This document shows positions 1 to 6,033 of a stretch of 11,443 bases of DNA, one piece after another. Location of the stretch: contig JAGBAU010000093.1 in the NCBI GenBank assembly GCA_017938785.1, forward strand, positions 1-11,443. Direction: 5' to 3'. A program made the position numbers and the translations under genes. Every line of letters starts with the position of its first letter. Positions within the stretch are counted from its first letter, which is position 1. The stretch comes from Clostridia bacterium. Lineage in GTDB: Bacteria > Bacillota_A > Clostridia > Christensenellales > Aristaeellaceae. The notes below the pieces were generated by a model. It searched no databases and was not told where the DNA came from. It saw only the letters and a list, made by a program, of their open reading frames with translations.

Positions 1-1706
1 ATTCCCTGGCCATGATGCCCTGCAATCCGTCCATCGGCGGCACTGCCAAGGGTCATCTGGTGCGCGAACTGGATGCGCTGGGCGGTGAAATGGGCCGTGC
101 CATCGACGATGTTTTCATTCAGAGCCGCATGCTCAACACCGGCAAGGGACCGGCAGTGCACAGCCTCCGCGCCCAGGCCGATAAAAAGGCCTACCAGAAG
201 CGCATGCGCGAAGCCGTTGATAACTGCGAGAACCTGGACCTGCGCCAGGCGGAAGTGAGCCGCATCCATGTGGAAAACGGCAGGGTGATCGGCGTTGAAA
301 CCACCACCGGTTCCAACGTAGCCTGCAAGGCCGCCATCGTATGCACCGGCGTATACCTCAAAAGCCGCATCATCATCGGTGAATGCAGCTGGAACGGCGG
401 CCCCCAGGGCTTGCTGGCGGCCAACGCGCTGACCCAGAATCTGATGGATCTGGGCTTCTCCATTCGCCGCTTCAAGACCGGCACCCCCGCCCGTATTGAC
501 GGCCGCACCATCGATTTTTCCAAGATGGAGGTTCAGGACGGCGACGATCCCATCGTACCCTTCTCCTTCATGACGGACCCGGATACCCTGCGCAACAAGG
601 CCAAGTGCTACCTGACCTACACCACGCCGGAGACCCACAAGGTCATCCTGGACAACCTGCACCGGGCGCCCATGTATTCCGGTTCCATCAACGGCACCGG
701 CGCACGCTACTGCCCGTCCATCGAGGATAAGGTTGTGCGCTTCAAGGATAAGGAACGCCATCCCATCTTCATGGAGCCCGAAGGGCTGGACACCAACGAA
801 TGGTACGCCCAGGGCATGTCCACCTCCATGCCGGAGGATGTGCAGCGCATGATCTATGCCACCGTTCCCGGCCTGGAGCACGCCAAGATCCTGCGCCTTG
901 CCTACGCCATCGAGTATGACTGCATCGATCCCCAGCAGCTGGATAATTCCTTCCGCGCCCGCCACATCGAAGGCCTGTACTTCGCCGGACAGGTGAACGG
1001 CACCTCCGGATATGAGGAGGCCGCCGCACAAGGCCTGTACGCAGGCATTAACGCGAGCCTGTACCTGGAAGGCCGCGAACCCATGATCCTCACCCGCGCA
1101 GACGCCTACATCGGCGTGCTGGTGGACGATCTGGTGACCAAGGGTACCGACGAACCCTACCGCATGATGACCAGCCGCGCGGAATACCGCCTGCTGCTCC
1201 GTCAGGACAACGCCGATATGCGCCTGACCCGTCTGGGCCACGAAATCGGCCTGGCTTCCGATGAGCGCCTGAAGCGCATGGAGGAAAAGCGCGCCATGAC
1301 CGATGAGGTCATCCGCACGCTTGGCAGCCTGCACCTCATTGAAAAGCTGCGCCGCACCGAGGAAAGCTTCGATTCCCTGCGCGAAAAAAAGCCTGAGCTG
1401 CCGGATTATCCCCGGGAGATCAAGCAGCAGGCCGAAATCGAAGTGAAATACGAGGGTTACATCTCCCGCATGCAGTCGGAGGAAAAGAAGTTCCGCCGCA
1501 TGGAGAACACGCCCCTGCCTGCCGACGCAGATTACCTGAACATGAGCGGTATACGCATCGAGGCCCGACAGAAGCTGGACAAGCAGCGTCCCAAATCCCT
1601 GGGTCAGGCCAGCCGCATCCCGGGCGTTTCCCCGGGCGATATCACCGTACTGATGATCTGGCTCAAGAGCCTCGGCTACAAGCCGGATGTGGAGGAAGAC
1701 GAATGA
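1..1706 (+). CDS. mnmG: tRNA uridine-5-carboxymethylaminomethyl(34) synthesis enzyme MnmG (5' partial)
   Basis: MnmG (GidA) is the FAD- and NADH-using partner of MnmE. Together they install (carboxymethyl)aminomethyl groups on wobble U34 of certain tRNAs. The reading frame is open from base 3, so the true start lies outside the window; by alignment with the E. coli protein from memory, about 40 N-terminal residues, including the FAD GxGxxG loop, are missing. The first ATG at 12 is internal. Visible family marks are the CNPSIGG segment with its conserved Cys, the second conserved Cys in RYCPSIEDK (codon 711-713), TSGYEEAAAQGLYAG, the long block EPYRMMTSRAEYRLLLRQ, KYEGY, and the C-terminal ASRIPGVSPGDI helical-domain signature. 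The stop overlaps the rsmG start in ATGA (4 bp), implying translational coupling. mnmE usually lies directly upstream. Confidence 0.97.
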   Translation, partial: SLAMMPCNPSIGGTAKGHLVRELDALGGEMGRAIDDVFIQSRMLNTGKGPAVHSLRAQADKKAYQKRMREAVDNCENLDLRQAEVSRIHVENGRVIGVETTTGSNVACKAAIVCTGVYLKSRIIIGECSWNGGPQGLLAANALTQNLMDLGFSIRRFKTGTPARIDGRTIDFSKMEVQDGDDPIVPFSFMTDPDTLRNKAKCYLTYTTPETHKVILDNLHRAPMYSGSINGTGARYCPSIEDKVVRFKDKERHPIFMEPEGLDTNEWYAQGMSTSMPEDVQRMIYATVPGLEHAKILRLAYAIEYDCIDPQQLDNSFRARHIEGLYFAGQVNGTSGYEEAAAQGLYAGINASLYLEGREPMILTRADAYIGVLVDDLVTKGTDEPYRMMTSRAEYRLLLRQDNADMRLTRLGHEIGLASDERLKRMEEKRAMTDEVIRTLGSLHLIEKLRRTEESFDSLREKKPELPDYPREIKQQAEIEVKYEGYISRMQSEEKKFRRMENTPLPADADYLNMSGIRIEARQKLDKQRPKSLGQASRIPGVSPGDITVLMIWLKSLGYKPDVEEDE

Positions 1707-2416
1707 TCGATCTGATGCTGCGCCGCGCCGCAGAAGCGGGCATCCCCCTCACGGCCGAACAGGCGGCAAAGTTTGAAACCTATCATAAGATGCTGGTGGC
1801 AGCCAACGCCCAGTTCAACCTGACCCGCGTGCCCGATGACATCACCGAGGCCATGGACAGGAACTACCTGGACTGCATCGCCCCGCTGAAGAATGGATTC
1901 CCGATCGAAGTCAGCCGCGCCATCGACGTGGGCAGCGGCGCGGGTTTCCCGGGCATTCCGTTGTCCATCTGCCTGCCGGATGTGCATTTTGTGCTGCTGG
2001 ATTCCCTGGGCAAGCGCGTGGATTTCCTGAAATCCGTCATCAGCGCCCTGAACCTCAACGCCGAAGCCATCCACATGCGCGCCGAGGATGCCGCCAGGCT
2101 TCCCGAGCTTCGCGAGAGCTTCGACATCGCTACCGCCCGCGCAGTCGCCAGCCTGAACCTGCTGAGCGAATACCTGCTGCCCTTCGTGAAGGTGGGCGGC
2201 TACATGATGAGCCTGAAGGGCCCCGGCCTGGACGAGGAAGCCGTTGAAGCCGAAAAGGCGTTCTCCATCCTGGGCGGCAAGTTCCAGAGAGCCGAATCCG
2301 TGGTCATTCCCGGACGCGACTGGGACCATCGCATTGCATGGATTGAGAAGGTTGCTTCCACGCCCTCCAAGTATCCCCGCAAGGCAGGCAAGCCTGAAAA
2401 GGCGCCTCTGAAATAA
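1703..2416 (+). CDS. rsmG: 16S rRNA (guanine(527)-N7)-methyltransferase RsmG
   Basis: RsmG (GidB) is a cytoplasmic SAM-dependent methyltransferase that makes m7G at position 527 (E. coli numbering) of 16S rRNA. The protein has 237 residues, the usual length. The SAM-binding loop DVGSGAGFPG is at residues 75-84. Upstream is the family NLTRV stretch near residue 40. Downstream are DSLGKRVDFLK (acidic ribose-binding strand), RAED, and the ATARAVASL and SLKGP segments typical of RsmG. The start ATG overlaps the mnmG stop by 4 bp, the classical mnmG-rsmG pairing near the origin, so it is translated from the same mRNA. The C-terminal tail is Lys/Pro rich and ends 2 nt before the next gene. Loss of rsmG in other bacteria gives low-level streptomycin resistance (family knowledge). 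Confidence 0.97.
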   Translation: MIDLMLRRAAEAGIPLTAEQAAKFETYHKMLVAANAQFNLTRVPDDITEAMDRNYLDCIAPLKNGFPIEVSRAIDVGSGAGFPGIPLSICLPDVHFVLLDSLGKRVDFLKSVISALNLNAEAIHMRAEDAARLPELRESFDIATARAVASLNLLSEYLLPFVKVGGYMMSLKGPGLDEEAVEAEKAFSILGGKFQRAESVVIPGRDWDHRIAWIEKVASTPSKYPRKAGKPEKAPLK

Positions 2417-2418
2417 CC

Positions 2419-2952
2419 ATGGCAAGAATCATAAAGCGCCTGGCGCTGGTTTCCCTGATGGGAACCCTCATCGCAGCCCTGCTGTATATGAAGCTGGGCT
2501 GCGGCTTATTCCTGAGCCTCGCCATCAGTCTGGGCACCACCGCCTATCATTTCGTCATGCGCCTGCTGGTGGGATGGAGCGTGGACACCGTGATGCACAA
2601 CCGGGCAAACTGCAATGCCCGCTGGTTCCGCCCCCTGAAGTTTGAAGAGAAGCTCTACCGGAAACTGCGCGTGGCTGCATGGAAGAAATATCTGCCCAGC
2701 TACCAGCCGGAGCTGTTTTCCATGAAGGAAAAGAGCCTGAATGAAATCGCCCAAGCCATGTGCCAGGCGGAAATCGTGCATGAAATCATCATTCCGCTGA
2801 GCTTTGTTCCGCTGTTGATGATCCCGGTCTTTGGTTCCGCAGCGGTATTCATCATCACATCGCTGCTGGCGGCATGCTTTGATTTGCTGTTTGTGATTCT
2901 GCAGCGCTTCAACCGTCCGCGCATACTGAAAATCAGCCGACGCTTCGGCTGA
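2419..2952 (+). CDS. small integral membrane protein resembling CrtO-family acyltransferases
   Basis: A 177-residue protein that starts 2 nt after the rsmG stop, with only a weak ribosome site (AAAAGG near 2398-2403), so it is probably coupled to rsmG translation. Hydrophobic segments lie at about residues 8-50 (two close helices) and 123-163, flanking a basic cytosolic-looking middle. The arrangement RWFRPLKFEEKLYRKL, then WKKYLP, then a CQAEIVHE block, then a membrane segment, then QRFNRPR resembles what I recall of staphylococcal CrtO (glycosyl-4,4'-diaponeurosporenoate acyltransferase), which has a similar RAELIHW block and an QRYNRPR end. The conserved Glu-X-X-His is a plausible functional centre. 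No carotenoid genes are visible here, so the substrate is unknown; a role in acylating some envelope lipid or glycolipid is speculation. The family assignment is from memory and moderate in confidence; that it is a real gene is strongly supported. Confidence 0.75.
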   Translation: MARIIKRLALVSLMGTLIAALLYMKLGCGLFLSLAISLGTTAYHFVMRLLVGWSVDTVMHNRANCNARWFRPLKFEEKLYRKLRVAAWKKYLPSYQPELFSMKEKSLNEIAQAMCQAEIVHEIIIPLSFVPLLMIPVFGSAAVFIITSLLAACFDLLFVILQRFNRPRILKISRRFG

Positions 2953-2959
2953 TTTTTTT
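2929..2959 (+). terminator. intrinsic terminator of the mnmG-rsmG operon, embedded in the last codons
   Basis: A perfect 10-bp stem (2931-2940 with 2945-2954) with a 4-nt CGCT loop is followed by a run of seven Ts (2953-2959), part of which pairs with upstream As. The stop codon TGA (2950-2952) of the preceding gene lies inside the descending arm, so the C-terminal residues are encoded by the terminator itself. Confidence 0.9.
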
Positions 2960-2968
2960 GTACCTGTT

Positions 2969-3036
2969 TTGACATGGGGAATTTTCACTTTATTTACCAT
3001 CTTGACGGTATAATTCCAACCATTGCGGACTATAAT
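2969..3036 (+). promoter_or_regulatory. probable promoter region of the Thr-rich lipoprotein gene
   Basis: Two perfect TATAAT hexamers lie at 3009-3014 and 3031-3036, with a perfect TTGACA at 2969-2974 and TTGACG at 3002-3007. No pair has the ideal 17-bp spacing; the best are TTCACT (2984-2989) with 3009-3014 at 19 bp, or 3031-3036 without a proper -35 box. A promoter is very likely here because a terminator lies just upstream, but the exact start is undecided. The leader contains alternative small hairpins (3045-3065 and 3055-3068) before the GGGAGGA ribosome site at 3080. Confidence 0.5.
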
Positions 3037-3094
3037 ATCTCTCACTTGAAGGAATTGCTTTCAAGCAACAACAACATTTGGGAGGAACTTTTTC

Positions 3095-3346
3095 ATGAAG
3101 AAGATTATCGCACTTGTTCTGGTTATGATGCTGGCTGCCATGGCCCTGTCTGCCTGCTCCAGCAAGACCACCACCACGACCACCGCCACCGAGGCGCCCA
3201 TTGCAACTGAAGTTCCGATGCTGGCTACCGAAGTCCCGGCCGCTTCCGCAGCACCCGTGACCGAGAGCACCACCACTGAGGAAACCACCATCGGTGCAAC
3301 CGACACCACCACCGATACCACCGCCGACACCAATATTGCCGGCTAA
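3095..3346 (+). CDS. small threonine-rich, low-complexity lipoprotein
   Basis: An 83-residue protein with a strong ribosome site (GGGAGGA, 3080-3086) 8 nt before ATG. Residues 1-20 form a lipoprotein signal (MKKIIALVLVMM, then the lipobox LSAC at 18-21), so after lipidation at Cys21 the mature product has only 63 residues and sits on the outer face of the membrane. About a third of the mature chain (22 residues) is Thr. It begins with a run of six Thr, then carries three copies of an ATE-x-P unit, then Glu/Asp-spaced Thr clusters, and ends in NIAG. There is no predicted fold and no Cys apart from the lipid anchor. Such sequence is typical of an unstructured, possibly O-glycosylated spacer, but I do not recognise the protein and its function is unknown. 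It stands alone between its own promoter region and a terminator. The ACC-rich coding repeats could change length by slippage. Confidence 0.8.
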   Translation: MKKIIALVLVMMLAAMALSACSSKTTTTTTATEAPIATEVPMLATEVPAASAAPVTESTTTEETTIGATDTTTDTTADTNIAG

Positions 3347-3378
3347 ACCACCAAAGCAAAAAAACAAATATTCATGAG

Positions 3379-3406
3379 CCGCGGCATTTGCCGCGGTTTG
3401 TTTGTA
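3379..3406 (+). terminator. intrinsic terminator after the Thr-rich lipoprotein gene
   Basis: The G+C stem CCGCGGC (3379-3385) pairs with GCCGCGG (3390-3396) around an ATTT loop, followed by TTTGTTTGT. An A-rich stretch upstream (AAACAAA near 3362) could extend the pairing to the T-rich tail. It isolates the lipoprotein gene from ybaB. Confidence 0.8.
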
Positions 3407-3426
3407 TTCTTGCCCGGAAAAACCGC

Positions 3427-3455
3427 TTTACGCGCCCGGAAAAATCATGTATAAT
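3427..3455 (+). promoter_or_regulatory. sigma-A-type promoter of ybaB(-recR)
   Basis: TTTACG at 3427-3432 (4 of 6 matches to TTGACA), a 17-bp spacer, and a perfect TATAAT at 3450-3455 put the transcript start near 3462. The leader of about 50 nt carries a 6-bp hairpin, TGCACC/GGTGCA (3481-3486 with 3492-3497), directly against the AGGAAGGA ribosome site (3497-3504). Confidence 0.65.
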
Positions 3456-3514
3456 AGGGAGAGTAATGAAAAACAAACCATGCACCCCTGTGGTGCAGGA
3501 AGGATGGTAAAGAT

Positions 3515-3859
3515 ATGGCACGAGGCGGATTCCCGAACATGATGGGCGGCGGCAACATGCAGCAGCTGGCTCGCCAGGCACAGAAGCTGCAGCAGCAGAT
3601 GACCAAGATGCAGGAAGAAATTGAAGCTCGCGAGTTCGAAGCCAGCGCAGGCGGCGGAATGGCCACTGCAAAGGTAAACGGCAAGAAGGAGCTGCTCTCC
3701 CTGACCATCAAGCCTGAAGCCGTTGATCCCGATGATATCGATATGCTGCAGGACCTGATTGTAGCTGCCGTAAACGAAGCGCTGCGCGAAGCAGGCGATA
3801 CCATGGAGCGCGAAATGGGCAAGATGACCGGCGGTTTCGGCATGCCGGGTCTGTTTTAA
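3515..3859 (+). CDS. ybaB: YbaB/EbfC family nucleoid-associated protein
   Basis: A 114-residue protein of the YbaB/EbfC family: small dimeric DNA-binding proteins that coat the nucleoid and are almost always linked to dnaX and recR, with a suspected link to recombinational repair. The Gly/Met-rich N-terminus ([13 protein letters not shown]) is followed by a Gln-rich amphipathic helix (about residues 15-45), then the family core with [44 protein letters not shown], and a Met/Gly-rich C-terminus. The start ATG has AGGAAGGA 10 nt upstream. Length is normal (about 100-115). recR follows 204 bp downstream rather than immediately, and dnaX is not directly upstream as it usually is. Confidence 0.96.
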   Translation: MARGGFPNMMGGGNMQQLARQAQKLQQQMTKMQEEIEAREFEASAGGGMATAKVNGKKELLSLTIKPEAVDPDDIDMLQDLIVAAVNEALREAGDTMEREMGKMTGGFGMPGLF

Positions 3860-3872
3860 TCGCTGACGCTAT

Positions 3873-4015
3873 GTGAAGGGGGACTTGTCCCCCTTCACTG
3901 CTTCCCCCCAACAGAATTTTGCCGCGCCTTTCAGGCACAACAAAATTCTGCATGGTAGCGATTTCTTCGAAATCAGCACCCGTTTCCGACGCGCAGGTCG
4001 CCGGAAACGATTTTT
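3873..4015 (+). repeat. four successive inverted repeats between ybaB and recR
   Basis: The 204-bp ybaB-recR spacer folds almost entirely into hairpins. HP1 is a perfect 12-bp inverted repeat, 3873-3884 with 3887-3898 (GTGAAGGGGGAC arm). HP2 is a perfect 10-bp repeat, 3912-3921 with 3941-3950 (CAGAATTTTG arm), enclosing a small GCCT/AGGC stem. HP3 is GATTTC-TTC-GAAATC, 3960-3974. HP4 is an 8-bp repeat, 3981-3988 with 4002-4009 (CGTTTCCG arm), followed by ATTTTT, so it resembles an intrinsic terminator or attenuator in front of recR. No good promoter is visible between HP4 and recR, so recR probably depends on read-through. The array could be a structured 3' UTR, an attenuator, or short mobile palindromes. 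Confidence 0.75.
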
Positions 4016-4063
4016 ATGGCTGTTCTACGGAAGACAGTTGATTGTATCGAGAGGATTTTTATC

Positions 4064-4660
4064 ATGGCAGATGTTGAAGCGATTTCCAGACTGGTAAACC
4101 AGCTTTCCAAGCTGCCCGGCATCGGCCGCAAAACGGCCCAGCGCCTGGCTTACCATATCATTTCCCAGCCCGAGGAACAGGTGCGCGAGCTGGCCGTTGC
4201 CATCTTCAACGGCAAAAAGCAGGTGCACTTCTGCCCTGTGTGCGGAAATTTCACCGATGTGGATCCCTGCAACATCTGTTCTGATACCAATCGCCGCAGG
4301 GATGTGATCTGCGTGGTGAAGGATCCCCGGGACGTGAACGCCATGGAGCGGATGCGCGATTACAACGGCCTGTACCACGTGCTGCACGGCGTGATTTCCC
4401 CCATGGATGGCGTGGGCCCGGACGATATCCGCATCCGTGAGCTGATGACCCGTCTTTCCGACGGTGAGGTTCAGGAAGTGGTTCTGGCCACCAACCCGGA
4501 TGTGGAAGGCGAAGCCACCGCAGCCTACATCGCACGCCTGATCAAGCCCATGGGCGTGAAGGTGAGCCGCATCGCACACGGCGTGCCGGTGGGCGGAGAG
4601 CTGGAATACACCGATGAGGTGACCCTGCTGCGCGCATTCCAGGGCCGCAGGGAGCTCTGA
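4064..4660 (+). CDS. recR: recombination mediator protein RecR
   Basis: RecR works with RecO (and RecF) to load RecA onto SSB-coated single-stranded DNA at gaps and forms a ring-shaped clamp around DNA. The start at 4064 is chosen because it has GAGAGGA 8 nt upstream and gives 198 residues, the same length as B. subtilis RecR; an in-frame ATG at 4016 lies in the terminator-like hairpin tail and has no ribosome site. Domains in order: helix-hairpin-helix ([13 protein letters not shown], residues 17-29), Cys4 zinc finger (Cys57, 60, 69, 72), Toprim domain from about residue 81 ([16 protein letters not shown] to [12 protein letters not shown]), and the C-terminal Walker-B-like [16 protein letters not shown] with the terminal GRREL. 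No clear terminator follows before the tRNA promoter. Confidence 0.97.
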   Translation: MADVEAISRLVNQLSKLPGIGRKTAQRLAYHIISQPEEQVRELAVAIFNGKKQVHFCPVCGNFTDVDPCNICSDTNRRRDVICVVKDPRDVNAMERMRDYNGLYHVLHGVISPMDGVGPDDIRIRELMTRLSDGEVQEVVLATNPDVEGEATAAYIARLIKPMGVKVSRIAHGVPVGGELEYTDEVTLLRAFQGRREL

Positions 4661-4718
4661 TTTCCCCAAACTACGCAAAAAGTTTTCGTTGGAATCGTTT
4701 TTCAGCCCAAAAAACCTA

Positions 4719-4747
4719 TTGACAAACAGTTGGGGATTTGCTATAAT
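4719..4747 (+). promoter_or_regulatory. perfect-consensus promoter of the tRNA operon
   Basis: TTGACA (4719-4724), exactly 17 bp, then TATAAT (4742-4747) preceded by TGC (4739-4741), which makes an extended -10 as well. This is as close to the sigma-A ideal as possible, as expected for stable RNA genes. Transcription should start near 4754, about 32 nt before the first tRNA. Confidence 0.92.
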
Positions 4748-4785
4748 TCTATACGTCGCTTCGAGCACAAGACTTTGATGAACAT

Positions 4786-4862
4786 CGGGGTGTAGCGCAG
4801 TTTGGTAGCGCACGTGCTTTGGGAGCATGGGGCCGCAGGTTCGAATCCTGTCACCCCGACCA
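4786..4862 (+). tRNA. tRNA-Pro (anticodon TGG)
   Basis: The acceptor stem CGGGGTG (4786-4792) pairs with CACCCCG (4852-4858). The anticodon stem CGTGC/GCATG encloses the loop TTTGGGA, giving anticodon TGG. The T-loop is TTCGAAT. Discriminator A4859 is followed by an encoded CCA. First gene of a four-tRNA cluster. Confidence 0.96.
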
Positions 4863-4868
4863 TGGTGT

Positions 4869-4943
4869 GACCTCTTGGTCAAGCGGTTAAGACACCGCCC
4901 TTTCACGGCGGTAACACGGGTTCGAGTCCCGTAGAGGTCACCA
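4869..4943 (+). tRNA. tRNA-Glu (anticodon TTC)
   Basis: The acceptor GACCTCT (4869-4875) pairs perfectly with AGAGGTC (4933-4939). The anticodon stem CCGCC/GGCGG holds the loop CTTTCAC, giving TTC. T-loop TTCGAGT, discriminator A, encoded CCA. It lies 6 nt after tRNA-Pro. Confidence 0.96.
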
Positions 4944-4960
4944 TTTTTATTTCGGTTTTC

Positions 4961-5037
4961 GGGCCTTTAGCTCAGTTGGTTAGAGCAGTCGGCTCATAAC
5001 CGATCGGTCCAGGGTTCAAGTCCCTGAGGGCCCACCA
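4961..5037 (+). tRNA. tRNA with CAT anticodon, probably tRNA-Ile2 (lysidine-modified)
   Basis: The acceptor GGGCCTT (4961-4967) pairs with AGGGCCC (5027-5033, one G-T wobble). The anticodon stem GTCGG/CCGAT holds the loop CTCATAA, giving CAT; discriminator A and encoded CCA follow. A CAT tRNA can be Met or Ile2. C4-G69 and C5-G68 in the acceptor stem are recognition features for the lysidine synthetase TilS in E. coli Ile2, and the D-arm and anticodon stem resemble Bacillus Ile2 as I recall it, so Ile2 reading AUA codons is favoured over elongator Met. It is not initiator Met, because the stem lacks the GGG/CCC anticodon-stem pairs. Confidence 0.9.
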
Positions 5038-5038
5038 T

Positions 5039-5115
5039 GGTGCGGTAGTTCAGTTGGTTAGAATGCCAGCCTGTCACGCTGGAGGTCGAGGGTTCGAGCC
5101 CCTTCCGCATCGCCA
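5039..5115 (+). tRNA. tRNA-Asp (anticodon GTC)
   Basis: The acceptor GGTGCGG (5039-5045) pairs with CCGCATC (5105-5111, one G-T wobble). The anticodon stem CCAGC/GCTGG holds CTGTCAC, giving GTC. The discriminator is G5112, the known Asp identity base, followed by encoded CCA. It begins only 1 nt after the preceding tRNA. Confidence 0.96.
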
Positions 5116-5125
5116 TCGTATATAC

Positions 5126-5149
5126 ACGCTTCGTCAGAAGCGTTTTTTT
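5126..5149 (+). terminator. intrinsic terminator of the tRNA operon
   Basis: ACGCTTC (5126-5132), loop GTCA, GAAGCGT (5137-5143), then a run of seven Ts (5143-5149), 10 nt after the tRNA-Asp CCA end. Confidence 0.92.
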
Positions 5150-5155
5150 ATGCCC

Positions 5156-5190
5156 AAAATCCGGTCTCACTTTGTGAGACCGGATTTTTT
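5156..5190 (+). terminator. second, stronger terminator, potentially bidirectional
   Basis: A perfect 15-bp stem (5156-5170 with 5174-5188) and a TTT loop; the arm is A-rich at its outer end, so a T run follows the stem on both strands. It backs up the tRNA terminator and could also stop transcription arriving from the convergent transporter operon. Confidence 0.9.
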
Positions 5191-5231
5191 GTGTGATCAG
5201 AACCACTCACTTCGAGTTGAGAGCTTTCATA

Positions 5232-5274
5232 CAACAAAAAAGAAAACTCCGATCCAATGAATGGACCGGAGTTT
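5232..5274 (-). terminator. intrinsic terminator of the amino-acid transporter operon
   Basis: On the minus strand, 12 nt after the ATPase stop, AAACTCCG (5274-5267) pairs with CGGAGTTT (5251-5244). An inner TCCA/TGGA stem lies above a single mismatch, and TTTTCTTTTTT follows. Confidence 0.88.
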
Positions 5275-5286
5275 GCGCTATGCCCA

Positions 5287-6033
5287 TTATAATATCTTTG
5301 CCAGGAATTCCTGGGTGCGGGGATTCTGGGGATTGGAGAAGATCTGATCGGGAGAACCTTCCTCCACGATCTGACCGCCGTCCATGAAGATCACGCGGTC
5401 GGCCACTTCGCGGGCGAAGCCCATTTCGTGGGTAACGACCACCATGGTCATGCCTTCATGGGCCAGGTTCTTCATAACTTCCAGAACTTCGCCGACCATC
5501 TCGGGGTCAAGGGCGGAGGTGGGTTCGTCAAAGAGCATCACCTGGGGCTCCATGCACAGGGCGCGCACGATGGCAACGCGCTGCTTCTGGCCGCCGGACA
5601 GCTGGCTGGGATAAGCGCTGGCACGATCTGCAAGGCCTACGCGCTTGAGCAGTTCCATAGCCATGGCCTCAGCGTCCGCCTTGGACTTCTTGTGAAGCTC
5701 CACAGGCGCAACGGTCATGTTGCGCAGCACGTTCATGTTGGGGAACAGGTTGAAGTGCTGGAACACCATGCCCATCTTCTGGCGATGAATATTGATGTTG
5801 ACCTTGGGATCGGTGATATCCACGCCCTCGAAGGTGATGGTGCCGCCGGTGGGCAGCTCCAGCAGGTTCAGGCAGCGCAGGAAGGTGGACTTACCGGAAC
5901 CGGAGGGGCCGATCACAACGACAACTTCGCCGCGCTTGATGTCGGTGGAAACGCCGTTGAGCGCATGAATCTTATTGGCGGTGTTGAACACCTTTTCAAG
6001 GTTTCGAACCTGAATGATGGAATCAGTGATCAC
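5287..6033 (-). CDS. polar amino acid ABC transporter, ATP-binding protein (GlnQ/HisP type)
   Basis: The 248-residue cytoplasmic ATPase of a polar amino-acid importer of the PAAT family; it powers the permease encoded upstream. Motifs: Walker [10 protein letters not shown] (42-50), Q-loop near Gln92 (VFQHFNLFP), signature LSGGQKQR (145-152), Walker B VMLFDE (165-170) followed by PTSALDPE, and switch His202 in [15 protein letters not shown]. The start is GTG (6033-6031), read as Met, because GTG leads directly into the family start [19 protein letters not shown] lies 10 nt upstream. It overlaps the permease gene by 11 bp (6023-6033), so translation is probably coupled. The exact amino acid (Gln, Glu, His, Arg, Cys and others are possible) cannot be told from this sequence. 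Confidence 0.96.
   Translation of the reverse strand: MITDSIIQVRNLEKVFNTANKIHALNGVSTDIKRGEVVVVIGPSGSGKSTFLRCLNLLELPTGGTITFEGVDITDPKVNINIHRQKMGMVFQHFNLFPNMNVLRNMTVAPVELHKKSKADAEAMAMELLKRVGLADRASAYPSQLSGGQKQRVAIVRALCMEPQVMLFDEPTSALDPEMVGEVLEVMKNLAHEGMTMVVVTHEMGFAREVADRVIFMDGGQIVEEGSPDQIFSNPQNPRTQEFLAKIL

Noticed and set aside
2974..3210. Plus-strand open frame starting MGNFHF, overlapping the lipoprotein gene in another frame
   Set aside because: It begins inside the promoter region, has no ribosome site, and overlaps a gene with a clear signal peptide and strong ribosome site.
3162..3340. ACC-rich tracts considered as a CRISPR or minisatellite array
   Set aside because: The repeats are imperfect codon-level repeats within the reading frame of the Thr-rich lipoprotein, with no repeat-spacer structure.
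4016..4063. Longer RecR start at 4016, adding 16 residues
   Set aside because: No ribosome site lies before it, it starts directly after a terminator-like T run, and the 4064 start gives the normal 198-residue length with a good GAGAGGA site.
4025..4906. Long minus-strand open frame over recR and two tRNA genes, whose N-terminus reads GDRIRTCGPMLPKHVRYQTALHP
   Set aside because: This N-terminal string is the well-known false translation of antisense tRNA genes; the rest is antisense to recR and has no ribosome site.
4994..5260. Short open frames over the CAT and Asp tRNAs (for example RKGLEPSTSSVTG and HAGGRGFEPLP)
   Set aside because: They are typical spurious peptides produced by translating tRNA sequence on either strand.
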